Positions 33,521 through 45,800 of a stretch of DNA of 64,000 nucleotides are shown here, one piece after another. The first letter of the stretch is position 1; the number at the start of each line of letters is the position of its first letter. Origin of the DNA: Phoronis australis (taxonomy: Eukaryota > Phoronida > Phoronidae); contig NMRA01000373.1 in NCBI GenBank assembly GCA_002633005.1, positions 300,275 through 364,274 of the forward strand, written 5' to 3'. Under the pieces are notes generated by a model, which saw nothing but the letters and a program-made list of their open reading frames with translations, was not told the DNA's origin and ran no database searches. Both the position numbers and the translations under genes were made by a program.

Positions 33521-34502
33521 ATTGAAAGTTCTTTCTAGACACGTTTTAATCCCCAGTGGTTGCTCGTATGTGTAGTTTACACATCTGGTGGTCAACTGCT
33601 GCGAGAGGTTGTCAAGGAAGGGTTTTCGCACCGTTCTGTAGTACTCACTGGAAGAAATAAGTATTGGGTACAGATTTAACTACGCACTACGTGAAATATG
33701 ATTTTGGATATGAAGCAGAGAGACTCATGTGGAAATACAAACCAGAATCAGTTTCTGTGCGCTCGTAGACCCTCTGGTGTACTGGGTAAATTTGGCACGT
33801 CTAAAAATAATTTCTATTTCGTTTTCATTGTACACAAGCATAAAAACCGACATTATTACAAACTGTGAATAATTATAACTTATTACCTGGGTGTTTCACC
33901 AGGAACGTTGGTCCTATCTTCCTGCTGTCTAGACTGCCGAGGATTCTGTACATCGGATCCAATGGTTTGCTTGTCTTAGAACCATTCTACCCAGACATCT
34001 TCGACGTTTGTTCCCAACGCTTGCACTTCGTCAACTGTTGTGTCAATGACCTTGTCGCAGCTCAGTTGGCACTAAGCCCCCTGAGGTTACCAAGTCCATT
34101 CAAAAGACTTAAACATGCGCAACTAAATTTGTTCCGTTCATCATGGACTACTTCAAACCTTGACGATGTATCCAAGGACCCATTTGCATCTTTTGCAACT
34201 TTCGAAATAAACGTCCCAATGTGTGAACGCTTGAAACCCGAAGTACTAACATCAAATAAATGCCCATGGGCATGGGCGTTTCGTCGGGTGGGCCTTTCTA
34301 CGGAAATTCCCAGTAGGGCCTATAGAAAACCTCACTGGTGCTTATTGCAGGTAGAAAGACGGTAGGCGGTTGAGGTCGGCATTAGAGCTCCTTAGAAGGC
34401 CCATTGAACATCGCACGAGTCCCGCAAGACTTTGTTGTGAAAATACAGCCTCCGCGCAATTTCTGGTACAGTACACTGTTCGCGAATGCGGTCACTTTGT
34501 TA
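33521..34502. other. No recognisable gene
   Basis: A 166-codon plus-strand frame (33865-34365) is the longest open frame here. It shows no domain and no splice context, and the opposite strand reads equally well in pieces. It may belong to the left part of the mobile element whose right end is at 35189. Confidence 0.35.
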
Positions 34503-35189
34503 ATGTGAGTGCCCCCTTGGTCATTCCTTGTATAGTCATAACTTGTTAGAGTGCCATGATCTTCAAACAGACTCGCGACCAGACCACGGCGCCCGCCACA
34601 ATAGCAATTCTTCGGTAAACGAGTTTTTTTTCAAAAGTATTACATGTACACGTACACTGTATGATATTGCGCAAGACAACTTTACAATACACCAGTCAAA
34701 CGTGTGGGGTGTAATAGGATGACACGGCATGACAGATGAGGTAAAAACGTTGCCCATCAATTCGCCTGAATATCAGGGTTGCGGCACCACAGTATTTCCC
34801 CTAATCAAATCAAAACATATCTTAGAGTAAAAAAACTAGTTACCTAAAGAAATCAGCTATAGGGCTGCTTTTTAAGCGGTGGATGCTTGGCTACTTCAGA
34901 AGTGTCGTCGGAAGCCCGCGCACAATTGATCTGCGGGGTGTTGCCGATGAGCCACGAAGACTCGAAACGCGTTGATTTTCATAACAGCAATTCACAATGC
35001 AAAAAATATTTTTTCAGAGTGAACCCCCCTCCCCTCATTTTTTCCAAGTTGGTTTACTCGGGGTTTACACACGCTGGCGGTGCCGTTTTTGTTTTGGTGG
35101 AGACGTTTTTTTATTTTTTTTTTAATTTTTGGGTCCTGGCCCGAGGGGGGGGGTTTAAACCCCCTGAACCCCCCGTAGATCCGCCACTG
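34503..35189. mobile_element. CAGTGG-ended DNA element, second copy (right part)
   Basis: Near-identical to 24745-25443 over its whole length, from GTGAGTGCCCCCTTGGTCAT to the terminal GTAGATCCGCCACTG. The left terminal repeat was not found, so the copy is truncated or its left part has diverged. This copy shows what surrounds the gap in the other. Confidence 0.85.
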
Positions 35190-37658
35190 TCTAGAGTACT
35201 TTGACCCCAGAACCCCAAGTTGTAAACACCATTTAAAAATAGATTTTGACGTTAAAGTACATGTCAACAAGTCTGACCCGATGATTTAAAAGTACATACA
35301 TGTGTATGCACAAATTTTGGGCAACTTAAAATGGATCTATTCTTACTAATTACTTAATCAATATTTATTCTGACATTGGCACGTACATGTACGGATTATG
35401 ATATCGTGGACGCCACCGGTACATGTGACTGGCAATTAATTTTCACCGTAAATTCCTCACGATGAATATTAACATGAACGCAAGACCAACAATTACATCT
35501 GGACGTGTAGTGATTTTTGAGTGGTGCAGTGGTGTAGTTAGGAATATCGCCTCCCGGGACGCCATAACAAATTAGTGAGCGATCCCATCCGGGCCTCCAG
35601 CGATATCGCGGCGGTGCCCCCTCTTGGTCGCCTCCATGATTTTGTTTTGCCCGGCTCCCTAGCCGTTTGTGCTGAATTTGGACCCCACGGTGCTGCTCCG
35701 CCGACGTCGCAGGTCTAGCCACTGGGGATGTTTCAGTAACGGTGGCATGAGGTATAGAATCCTGACCGCTTTCGTTGTAGATGTATCTTTAAGGGAATAA
35801 AATCACCCATGCCATGATGATGTCAAACACGAAATATCATTTGCAAAAAGTGTTTTGAGCAGGCTTTTGTTTTACGATGCGCTATTCTCGTCAAACAGCA
35901 AGAATATTTGCCAGCCCCGTGAGTTCCAAGGTAAACCACATCTGTAGCACGATTCCTATGAAAATTTCGCTTACTTATCAAATCCGTCTACAGGGCGCCT
36001 TCTTCCGCCAACGCCAAATTAACATCCATACTACATGTACGTGCAAGAGGAGGCGTGCAGTCAATCTCACTCCCCGTTGGAGATAGGGTCGGGCACACTT
36101 TAGCACCCGCGAAAACCAGGCGTGCGACAAGCGCAGACAAAAACGCAAGATCACGCCAGACTTCGCGAGATGTCACCATCATGATGTGCAACTAGCGAAG
36201 AACGTGATCGCGCTAACCCTTTACAAGATCCTTAAATTTACGGAACTCAAACCTAGTTGATGAATTCAAGACTTAGGCCTCGTTTCAGCTTTTTTTGATT
36301 ATAAATTTCCTCGGTAACAATGCATTTTACATATTATCATTTTATGGCTACACTGACTAAATTTGAGATGAAATATCCAGTGAACTCGTTTTTAAACTGG
36401 GTCTCCACACTGATATAAATACGAGCATGGGCAGTGAGCCGTGGGAGTTGCCCTACACACACATTTTTGCTCGGTTGGTAAGAATTTCAAGAGAGAAGAT
36501 TCAACAACATATGCACTGCGTATTCACAAACGCAATTTTCATGTTCAAAATGTCGTGTTCAGTTTTTAAAATGATACACGGTACGTGTTTGCTAGGAAAC
36601 AAGTTGTGTCATTACTTTCATAAAAGCCAGCATGCGCGTTGAGGATTTTTTGCACCGAGCGATTAGAAGCACTTTAGGCTGTCCAAGTGGTGCTTTGTCG
36701 GAAATCAGCTAACCCTTTGTTCATCGAACGCCACCCTGTTGTTCTGAGTACTCACACTTTCTCAGTCTCACGTATACGTGTGTATAATGCAGTTACCGCT
36801 GAAGGGATCCCCGCGGTCAACCCGAAGTGGGTATATACTGTGAATATTTATCCCTCCGATAAATTTGCGAGAGATCAAGCTCGCAACATTTCAGCTCAGG
36901 CCGTCACCTAAGTTTCATGAATGCGGTCTGAAGAAATAACGAACTTTCAGTTCGTTTAACACCCAGACATCACAGTTGTTTTGACTACGGCATAATTTGA
37001 GACAAATTTTATGACGGTAAATAAGTTCAACCGAAACTTGTTTTTTACAGAAAGCACGGATTCGATGCCGATTTTATTCATACATTTGCCAAAGGAAGCG
37101 GTGGATTCCTAATCGTTCGAGCCTCGTAATTGTAGTCTGAGCGTACTCCGGTCGGCGACTTCGGCACAGATTCACTGGTGCCGCATTGTCTGAATTAATG
37201 GCATACAAGCAAACAAAAAAAAGCATTTCAATTACTATCACTATTTTCACAGAGATTATCGAACACTGTAATAATAAAATGGGTTCAAATCTCGTGGTGG
37301 ACGTGAGGGTTTTGCGTCTTGTGGTAGGGGCGTCGACCTAGTGCAGGCCTTCTACACTTTAACACATTTCTCATGTTTACCTTTGCCATTGGAAAATGTT
37401 GCTAAGTACATGTAAACACGACTCGTTCAAGGTCATATACTGTACGCCTGAGTGTGTTATCAGCGTGGTTATTGAATTCCTGCTGCTTTTACAATGATTA
37501 ACCTATACGCTGATAGTGGTATAGGCCGTTGGCACATTCGGCCATTTGTAACCTGAATAAAAGTTCTTAAAAATAAATAGAACATCGTAAATATATGCAC
37601 GCTAAATGCTTAAAACAGCTTTGAATTACGACAACGAAGCCTGCGAAATCAGCCTCCC
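35190..37658. other. No recognisable gene
   Basis: A possible element end, CAGTGGTGTAGTTAGG, occurs near 35528, without a partner. Short frames near 35.4-35.7, 36.4-36.6 and 36.7-36.9 kb have no recognisable motif. The missing downstream exons of the minus-strand signal-peptide exon at 37850 might lie here but could not be identified. Confidence 0.4.
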
Positions 37659-37797
37659 GTTCAGTAACGCTAGGACCTCGCTAAAAAGCAAGACTTCACG
37701 AGATTACGTGAGATATTGCCGTGTATTTTAAATACGAACACGTGACTTTGACTAGATTTTAGCTAGGTCCTAGCGTAGGTCCTAGCGTCTACTGAAC
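37659..37797. mobile_element. 139-bp MITE, copy 2
   Basis: Same length and ends as 18833-18971. The inverted repeats are GTTCAGTAACGCTAGGACCT and its near complement at the right end. An internal GCAAGACTTCACGAGATTAC motif resembles dispersed motifs near 36130, 40690 and 60760. Confidence 0.88.
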
Positions 37798-37849
37798 GCA
37801 CGCCAGGCTGAATTAAATATATACATGTACTAGCTACTAAAGTTTTTAC

Positions 37850-37938
37850 CTGAATGGACGTTGGAGGCGGTAGACGCCAAGATGACCGTCATCAACAGCA
37901 AACCAACGACCTTCATTGTTGACTTATTTGATATCAAC
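37850..37938 (-). CDS. Signal-peptide exon of an unidentified secreted protein
   Basis: The minus-strand exon has a strong acceptor (a T-rich tract, then CATTTTAG) at 37939 and a donor CAG|GTAAAA just left of 37850. An ATG at 37916 opens 22 codons, MKVVGLLLMTVILASTASNV plus HS: a charged start, a hydrophobic core and a small-residue end, a good secretory signal. The exon ends in phase 1. A 5' UTR intron lies upstream and the mature protein must be encoded further left. I could not find the next exon. It may be a genuine gene start or a relic. Confidence 0.55.
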
Positions 37939-38236
37939 CTAAAATGAAAAAAAACATTCGCTTAAATCAGGTTTACTTCACTTGGTGTTTTTGTGTATAT
38001 TCTGTCAACTTTTAAAACTTATCATTTAAATAATTAATGCTAAATTGAATACACCAACGGTTTTGTAAACGGTTAAATCAAGCTTCACTTGCATTCTATT
38101 TCATAACTTGAACATTAGGTTTATTCAAGTATTAGCACATAGCGACGTATGCGCCTATAATTCCGTAAGCAGACGAAGCTTCCCATTGAAAAAGACTGTC
38201 CAGAAAATGTCGGCAAGAATACATCTTGATTGTGAA

Positions 38237-38313
38237 CCTCGCTGGTTCCCTGCGTGCCGCTAGGTGGTCGGTAGCCAGCATGTGCTGACTAGGCATGTAG
38301 GGAACCAGCGAGG
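38237..38313. mobile_element. 77-bp micro-MITE with perfect 8-bp target duplication
   Basis: The ends CCTCGCTGGTTCCCT and AGGGAACCAGCGAGG are perfect 15-bp inverted repeats. They are flanked on both sides by ATTGTGAA (38229-38236 and 38314-38321). An 8-bp target duplication fits hAT-type transposition. It is far too short to encode anything and must depend on a transposase in trans. Confidence 0.9.
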
Positions 38314-38984
38314 ATTGTGAACGTGCGCAACGACATGAGTACTCGTGCAATTAACGAAGACGTGTCCATGATAACTATGCCACATTATTGCCAATACATT
38401 ATTATTTATGTTCGATGCGTGTCCCAAAGATAAAAGATGCGCCACGAGCTAACAGTAAGTAGAGATGAAAATAAGGCAGTAGGTTGGGAAAATGACAAAA
38501 TGCAGGTACAAATTTATTTATATTTAGACTCAACGCTCGGTTACCAAAAATGACTAATGAATTGTTATGAAGTCTTTAGACCCGGTTACATGATAAAGTT
38601 TGGATAGGTGAGTAAAACTGTGAGTAAAATTTGCACACTAGTGCCGGTAAAGTACATTTATCACGGCGTCCCTAAGATCTTATCAAAACCAAAACCTGTG
38701 AGCTCCATGCTCACCGATATAATCGCGGTCATCACGAGCACTCTTTTAGCAAGAATGTGGAGATTCCACATTTGACTGTCAATTAGGTTGATCAACTTGG
38801 CGTCTTTGTGGAAAAGGGAACTACAAAGACTGGAGGGAGCATGTCGTAAAAGAACCATATGGAAATGAACAATGGGCTTAAAATTTCAGAGTGATTAAAG
38901 AGATACTTTATCTGTTACGAGAAAAACTTCGGGCAGGGTAACTTGGCTGCTCAATTCACTGTAAACGGTGGGAGGTCATGTTTC

Positions 38985-39115
38985 TCTTTGGGTCTATATT
39001 TACTCGAAATCAAACCCGAAATTATTTTGGGCATTTTCTATTCTACTTTGGTGCGAACTCAAGATAAGTGTTTATTATTATTCTATGCTCTAGCAAGCAA
39101 TGTTTTTACTCGAGT
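38985..39115. repeat. Fragment related to the foldback element at 59821-60223
   Basis: ACTCGAAATCAAACCCGAAA followed by GCGAACTCAAGATAAGTGT matches the reverse complement of about 60115-60220. Only one arm is recognised here. Confidence 0.7.
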
Positions 39116-42100
39116 TAGTGGCTCCAATCCTGGGGCCATGATCGTGCAAACTTGGACTAGAAATTGATATGCTTAAACCATAATGTACAGTACTCTAGCT
39201 AGCAAACACTGATAGGCATATATATCCCGAGCTTGCACAAATGCACACTACAATACATTTTCAACAAGATCGCCTAGAAACAGTCTCATTTTGTGACATG
39301 ATGGGGATTTCACAGGAAGAAGATTCACGTACCATTGTCGCTTTTGTGATTTGATAACAAATGTCCAATTCTCAAGATCGCCGTATTGGCTGCCAGTCGT
39401 TGGAATCGAGGCCGGTTACCTTACCTGTTAAATGAGCTTCAAATACTGGACTACATGTACATGCCGATTGGAGTTTGATTCCGCTAGCAAAGCGTTGGAC
39501 TGCAATTGCCGAGGCCTGTGTAGAGTTCGCCTTTGGCAGTTCGGTCTCAAACATACATTTTCTCGTCCACTGGGACACTCTATGGGAAGTCTTGTAAAGC
39601 CGCAAATTCGACTGTCGAAATACATGTACATATTTTCAACAGCCGTCAAAAGTCCTCGAACAACAGACCCCATGAAGGGTCTAATCTCTGACATCAGACT
39701 GGAAAAGTCTTGTATTTTTGACAAATCACTTGATTCGAGTACCGATTTGCGGCAAGTTTACTCCAGGCGGGCCATGCCTTCATTTCTGGGTCAATTTTCG
39801 TGTTTATATCAGTACGTAATGGGACTTTCAAATTGATAGTAATGACGGAACGTACTCAGTTCCTGAATTATTATACGTGCCCTTTAAAACTTTTAACATG
39901 CGTTAATAAACACGCAACATTTTCTTTTCAAATCCAGTAAATATACTTGTCAGTTATATTACGAGTTCCGTTCGCCTCGTCTTCCCGAGTGGCGCAGATA
40001 CATGTACGCATGACCTTTACCGTTGTCAGTGTTGACTACGTGTTTTACGCTAGGTAGTTCAGTTTTAAATAAAAAACGCGCTCAAATAATTGTGACATTT
40101 TTGCAATATTACTACTGTTATCCATAAAAATAATGTGCACAGAAGATCCGCGCAAACCAAAATATGTTTTAGGCCCAGGTCTATCTTCGGATCCAAAGGT
40201 CCATTATCGGTTTTAGTCCGAAAAACGTATTTTGAGGTTATCATTGGATGGGGTACTTATTAAAGTTACAAACTATAAAACAACATGTTTGTAGTGTTTT
40301 TATTACAAATCGCCAATGTCGCCGTGAGACGAAGAGTTGGCAAGCCTCGTTTAAAACCTTGCTAACAAGAGTTTATGTGACCTTTGAAAAAACTTTAAGC
40401 TCGTGAATTTTGCTAAAATTGATGCCGTGGGGCGCTTTTTTCTTCAAGTAGTTACACCGTAGTCGATAGTGAATACGACCACGAAGTCCTGGATATTAGT
40501 ATCCGAAGAAGCGAGGAGACATGGCAGTCCTTTGGATGGATTTGGCTACATTACAAGCAGCAACTGCAACATCATCAGTGGAGCACTAGGCAAAAAGGAG
40601 ACCCGCCTGTACCAGCTAGGGAAGGACCGAATGACACTCGTGACAGGGGCAAATTAAGACCCGAGAAACGTTCCCTGTGAGAAAAGCGAGATCACACAAG
40701 ACTACGCAAAATCATACGTGAGAAAGGCGAGCGTTTCGCGAGTATGCCCGAGCTTGGCTGGCGCAACCTGGTGCAAAATGGCGGCCACTGAAGTGATTGG
40801 TCGGTGAGGTTGGAATATCGAATTACGGAACTGAATTCATGAATCATGGGATAGAATTCACCGCTTCCGTTCCATTAGTGAGAATTTTTTGCCACACGTG
40901 CAATACTAATCTATTGTGTCTATAGAGTAGAGCACCGCGTTTACTCTAGCTGCGCCATAGAAATGATCAGCAATAAAACAACATTGAATTTCATAAAATA
41001 GACTACAATTAAGAACATTATTAATAAACAAAATACGCAAATAAATTTTACTGATGTCACTCTCCCTTTAAACAACATGACATAAAGTACAGACAACACA
41101 ACCAGACATCCTCGAATAAGATTAAAAAATTGATAAAAGTGATAAGAAGGAAAGCATGATCTAATGGGCGTATGCCATTCTTCATTTTACCGATAAAAAG
41201 GTGAAATAGAGAAAACACAAGCCACATCTTTGGATAAGTATTAACAATTTAGTGGCAAGAAGGAAAATATGTCCCGATTATACCGTAGCCACCCAAAAGA
41301 TCTGGGATGAAAGTGACTATAGTAACGATTCAATGTTATCAATATTCCTACACTGGCGAAATGTGATAAAATAACCAGATCCATCTAGTGACAAGAGATC
41401 TAGGACCCCAATAACTCCACTGCCTATGGAGACAAAAAAATCAAAATTAACGTTGCTGTATAAAACCTAAACAAACAAATTTTAATTCAAAACTTAGAGT
41501 GCCATAAACCTACCTTTTGCCAAAAAGATTTAACATATTGATTTAGGTCACTACAACTGAGCTCAACTTTTTAATATATTCATCTTTCTCTCCCCAAGTT
41601 TGCTTTACAAGACATAATTATATGCAAATAACAAATCAAACAGAGGGGTAATACATAAGTTTAATTTTGTTGCTGGTTAAAATCTATAAACACTGTTACA
41701 TAATTTGCTGTTTTTAACGATGGGTATTTTTGAATGCTTGTTCCATAATTATAGAAGAAACGCAAAGCCTGATTCCAGTTTTTTGTTCTACCATTATAAA
41801 ACAAATCACTTACAGTATGTATTGTAAAAGAATCAACTTTGACGTTACAATTGGTGTTCCAAACAACTTTGTTTCCTTACTCAAAGTTAAGTGAAGATTT
41901 TCTTGTAGGGCAACCATTTACAGAGTTCACATTTCTTGCCACAAAAGTTGTTACAAATAAGTAAACTGGTCTTACTCAGATTATACGTGGTTTCTAAGCG
42001 TGTCCTCATCAACAATAAATTGTCAATTTTCCTTTCTCCAAGTTATTCCGAGTTCAGTTGAGATGCCGCTCCAATGCCTCAGCTGTAGAAATTGGGTGTA

Positions 42101-42819
42101 AAACCCTATAGAGACCTGGCATAAACGACTCTGGTGCAACCAAGGACCAACTTTCACGAAACATGTTAAAAAAGAGAATTCAAAATATTGACTCAGTTCA
42201 GGGGCCAATAGAGGCCTATTTCCATCAAAGGCTGAACTAAAGGGATCACAAACTCTGTTCTCGCAAGAATGCGATGTCAGTGTCAAGATACATGCAACAC
42301 ACATGTTCTGCCTGGACGTGCCTTTTACTTCCAGGTAAGTAAGAATAATTGGAAATGTTATGCCAGAACAATGGCACTTCAATTCATGACAAAGCAAATT
42401 GGCAGTCCTTCAAATGTCAGTCAGTACAGGATTGTGGCGAGGGAGGACGGTGCTGAAAATTGTTGCGACCAGGGGAATCGGCAGCCTAAAAATTGTTGCC
42501 TCAAGGTGGGAAGAGGGTGGAAATTTGTACGAATGAGGGTAGCTTGTAAATTGTGGTGACTGGAAGATATCTAACAATTTTGGTATTCAGTTGGCTAGTT
42601 CAAGATCCCAGAGACCCATAGAGTGTGTGTAGCTTAGGGCAGACAGAATCCTTAATGTTGCACAGGAAACTGAACATAAAAATAAACTAAAGCTACTCGT
42701 AAATCAATGAGAAACTAACTGGAAGCTAACATTACCATTTCGTGTAAGTATGCATAAGTTTCACGACATTGCAAATCTCCTCTGTTCGACACATGCTTCC
42801 GGTCAGCAACATCTACAAG
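39116..42819. other. No recognisable gene; 3' flank of the arrestin gene at its right end
   Basis: A stretch near 39470-39520 with GCGTTGGACTGC resembles the left flank of the element at 59821. Motifs of the GCAAGA-TCACG type recur near 40690. The last several hundred bases are probably 3' UTR of the arrestin gene, but no clear polyadenylation signal was identified. Confidence 0.45.
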
Positions 42820-45800
42820 TCAGTAGTTACCACTATCCAACATCTCATCATGAAGACCGTCGTCACTGTCGTAGCCATACCTAGCAGAGGCCCTCTGGAA
42901 GGCAGCATTAACCACCAATTGGCGGCAGCTCATGACTGAAGAGTGGTGACCGACCGTGATTTCAGCATCATCATCCGCTACAACACGCGGACTAGGACAA
43001 TTGGTAGTATGGTCGCCAATACTAGTACCGACCACATACTGGTCAAACTCACAGACAGCATCGCACGCGCCGACACGACTCGTGAAAAACTCAAGTCTAA
43101 CAAAGTATGATATGCTATAGTTAGTAGTCGCGTCAGAGGAACTGCACAGCGATGGTTCCGTTCCATGTGGTACCAGTAAACGAACACCTTTTATTGTCAG
43201 CGAAACATTGGGTTTAATGCTAGGATGAAACTTCGTCTCTGACACTACTTTCTCAAGAGAGCACTCTTTTCCATTGTTCATGAGGAAATATGCCCGCTGG
43301 CAGAGCAAGCATTTGATCTTACGTAACTTCTTCCTCGTCTTGTTACTTATGTATAAATCAATCAGAGCAGTCTGTCCGTCTACGATGAAGTATCCTGGAT
43401 TAAGCTTAACTTCCACGTTGAATTCCCCGCCATAGCATGATGAGCCTTGCCCACTGATCTCTTTCAGTTGTGGAGAGTCAATTGGTATGCCTAAACTTGA
43501 CGAGAACACCAGCTGCCTCTGGATTGGCACAGGTTGTTTACACGAGATGGCTGGAAAAGCAAAAAGCATTGTAAAACAGACAAGACAAAGCGGAGACGTC
43601 TTTAGGTATTAAAGACACTTCACGTAGTGGATAATCTTAACTGTGCAACCTGGTAAAGAGCACTCGAACAAGGACAGGTCACTACTTGAAAGCTAAGCTA
43701 TAAGTAGAACAGAAAATGGTGTTCAATATCTGAACAGTGCTTTTGTGGTTCCACACAAAGTTGGTCGATTGCCAAACACTGTTATGCAATTGGTAGCTCC
43801 ACTGTGATGAGTTGCGTGGATGCAAGACAGTCAAGAGTGAAACCAGTGTGATCACGTTTTGGTTTTGTAGTGCACGGCGACGTTGCAAAGACTTGCGTGA
43901 TCTTGCATTTTTGCGTCTGTGTGTCTTGCAACCATAGAATGCAGCGCTGAACTCTGAAAGCATTATTGGCTAACACCAGGGCTGCACACTGGTACTCATA
44001 CATGTAAATGTGATCCAATATCAATATAGTCTCATCGATAGGCTATTCTTGCAGTATTTTATGTATATATGCACAAACACAGATGTGGAAATAACTGTGG
44101 GCAAAAGTAAGTGGCTGATCACAACCTCCAACCATATGAAAGTGTGCACAACTGTTGATATTTCCAAAGATCAAGATATACTGTATGTTTATGTCAGGCA
44201 CTCCAAAAGAACTTGGGTGCTCCTGTTTAATAGTCATGGCAATATTAAATCTCAGGTGGTTGATACGTCATACTTTTAATGAATGTGAGAATGCAATACG
44301 CCCAAATACAGCATCTAATTTTGTCTTTTTGCACAGTCATTTTTACATCACCAAACGTGTAAGCAACCAGCAATGGCTGTCTACACCCCTCACTTAATCG
44401 AGGCTACACTTTGAAAAATTAATTGTTTTTATGATAGTAAATGGGCCAGTATCCTCTTTTACCAATAACTCTTAGAAAGCACTAAGAAACCTAACCACGC
44501 GCAACTTTAATACAAGAAGTGTGCAGACTGGTGTTTGATTAATGTGCCTTGGTGTGCAAGGTTATAGTTCAACCTCTCCGGTTAGGATCCTTTTAGCGTG
44601 GTAAGAGTTCTTGACATGCATAGTGCTTGACTTTTCCAAGACATGTTCTGATGGCATCCATCCAAAGAGTTCTGTGTTCGGTTATAGGAAACTACATGTA
44701 TGCTCCCAAAATGTTCAGTGCATTTGTAGACTTTGTTTATTCACTAATTTTGCATTTTCCTATCATGTTAGTTTTACTGTGAGGTACTTTTTAACTGATG
44801 ACACTTTCATATAATATACCTGAAAACTGAACCCATATTTCAATGAAAACAAATAGAGAGAAAGTCCTGAAATTAGAGGCGTTGCATAAAAAGGGTCTCA
44901 TTTATGTTCGTTGAATTGTTTATTTTCAATAATATTAAGAATTCAATGTATAGTTTACTCTCAGTATGTATCAAAGCAATGAAGACAAAATACAATTTTG
45001 AAAAAACAATCAATGTTTGCACAAAGTTCACAAATGCACTAAAATTTAGGGAACATAGCTGAGTCCTACTGAGACTGTTGCAACAGGCAAGTGTAGTCCA
45101 CAGTATAGTGGGGCTTAATAAGCACCCGTTACTGTACTGTAAGAGGTAAAAAGACTAGATCGAGCTCAAGGTATCGAACAACAAATATTACTCCATGCAT
45201 GGACTTTCTAGTGTAGATGGTATATACATACTTAGTCCATTCTCCAGGAAGATAGTGACCTGGTAGTAATAACACGTGCTAGCAGCCTTTACGTCACCAC
45301 TTCGGGCACTCTCGTATGACACGGTACCAGTGACATCTGCAGGGATGACATGCTGAAAGGCAAACCTGAAAACAGAAGGTCTCCGTTAGGGGCACGGCCA
45401 ACAATTTAAACAACCTTGGAATAATGCTTCCAAACACTTCACAAGTAAGAACAGTGGAGCCCAGTTCAATGTCAAGCCCTTCGCTTTCATCATAAATTAT
45501 GATAATAAGTGGGACATTCCATTTTTAGCAGGTTTCAACTTGGTGCCAATTGTAACCACTCTTGTAAGCTGATTATGCTAAAACACACAGAGCAAGGCGA
45601 TACTTATTGAGTTATAGATGCATTTACATATGAATAAAGGTGATAACTCATTAGGTCCTACATTTCCCAGCCACCCAGTTGAATGTATTTAACCCATTGC
45701 GGTTTTAATAGCTGCTGGAGTTATATGACCAGCTACTTTTGAATGGGATTAGGCAACAAAGATTGACATCAGTGACACCGACCACACCATGGGGAGGTCT

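Noticed and set aside
33865-34365. 166-codon open frame as a gene
   Set aside because: No domain, start context or splice sites, and it borders a mobile element; listed only as unassigned.
37270-37300. A second tRNA-like B box (GGTTCAAATCTC)
   Set aside because: No tRNA fold, no A box and no flanking duplication found.
43551-43569. ATG at 43569 as the start of a 249-aa single-exon arrestin protein
   Set aside because: It lies in the intron just before the acceptor at 43551; the upstream exons with matching phases show the real start is at 48444.
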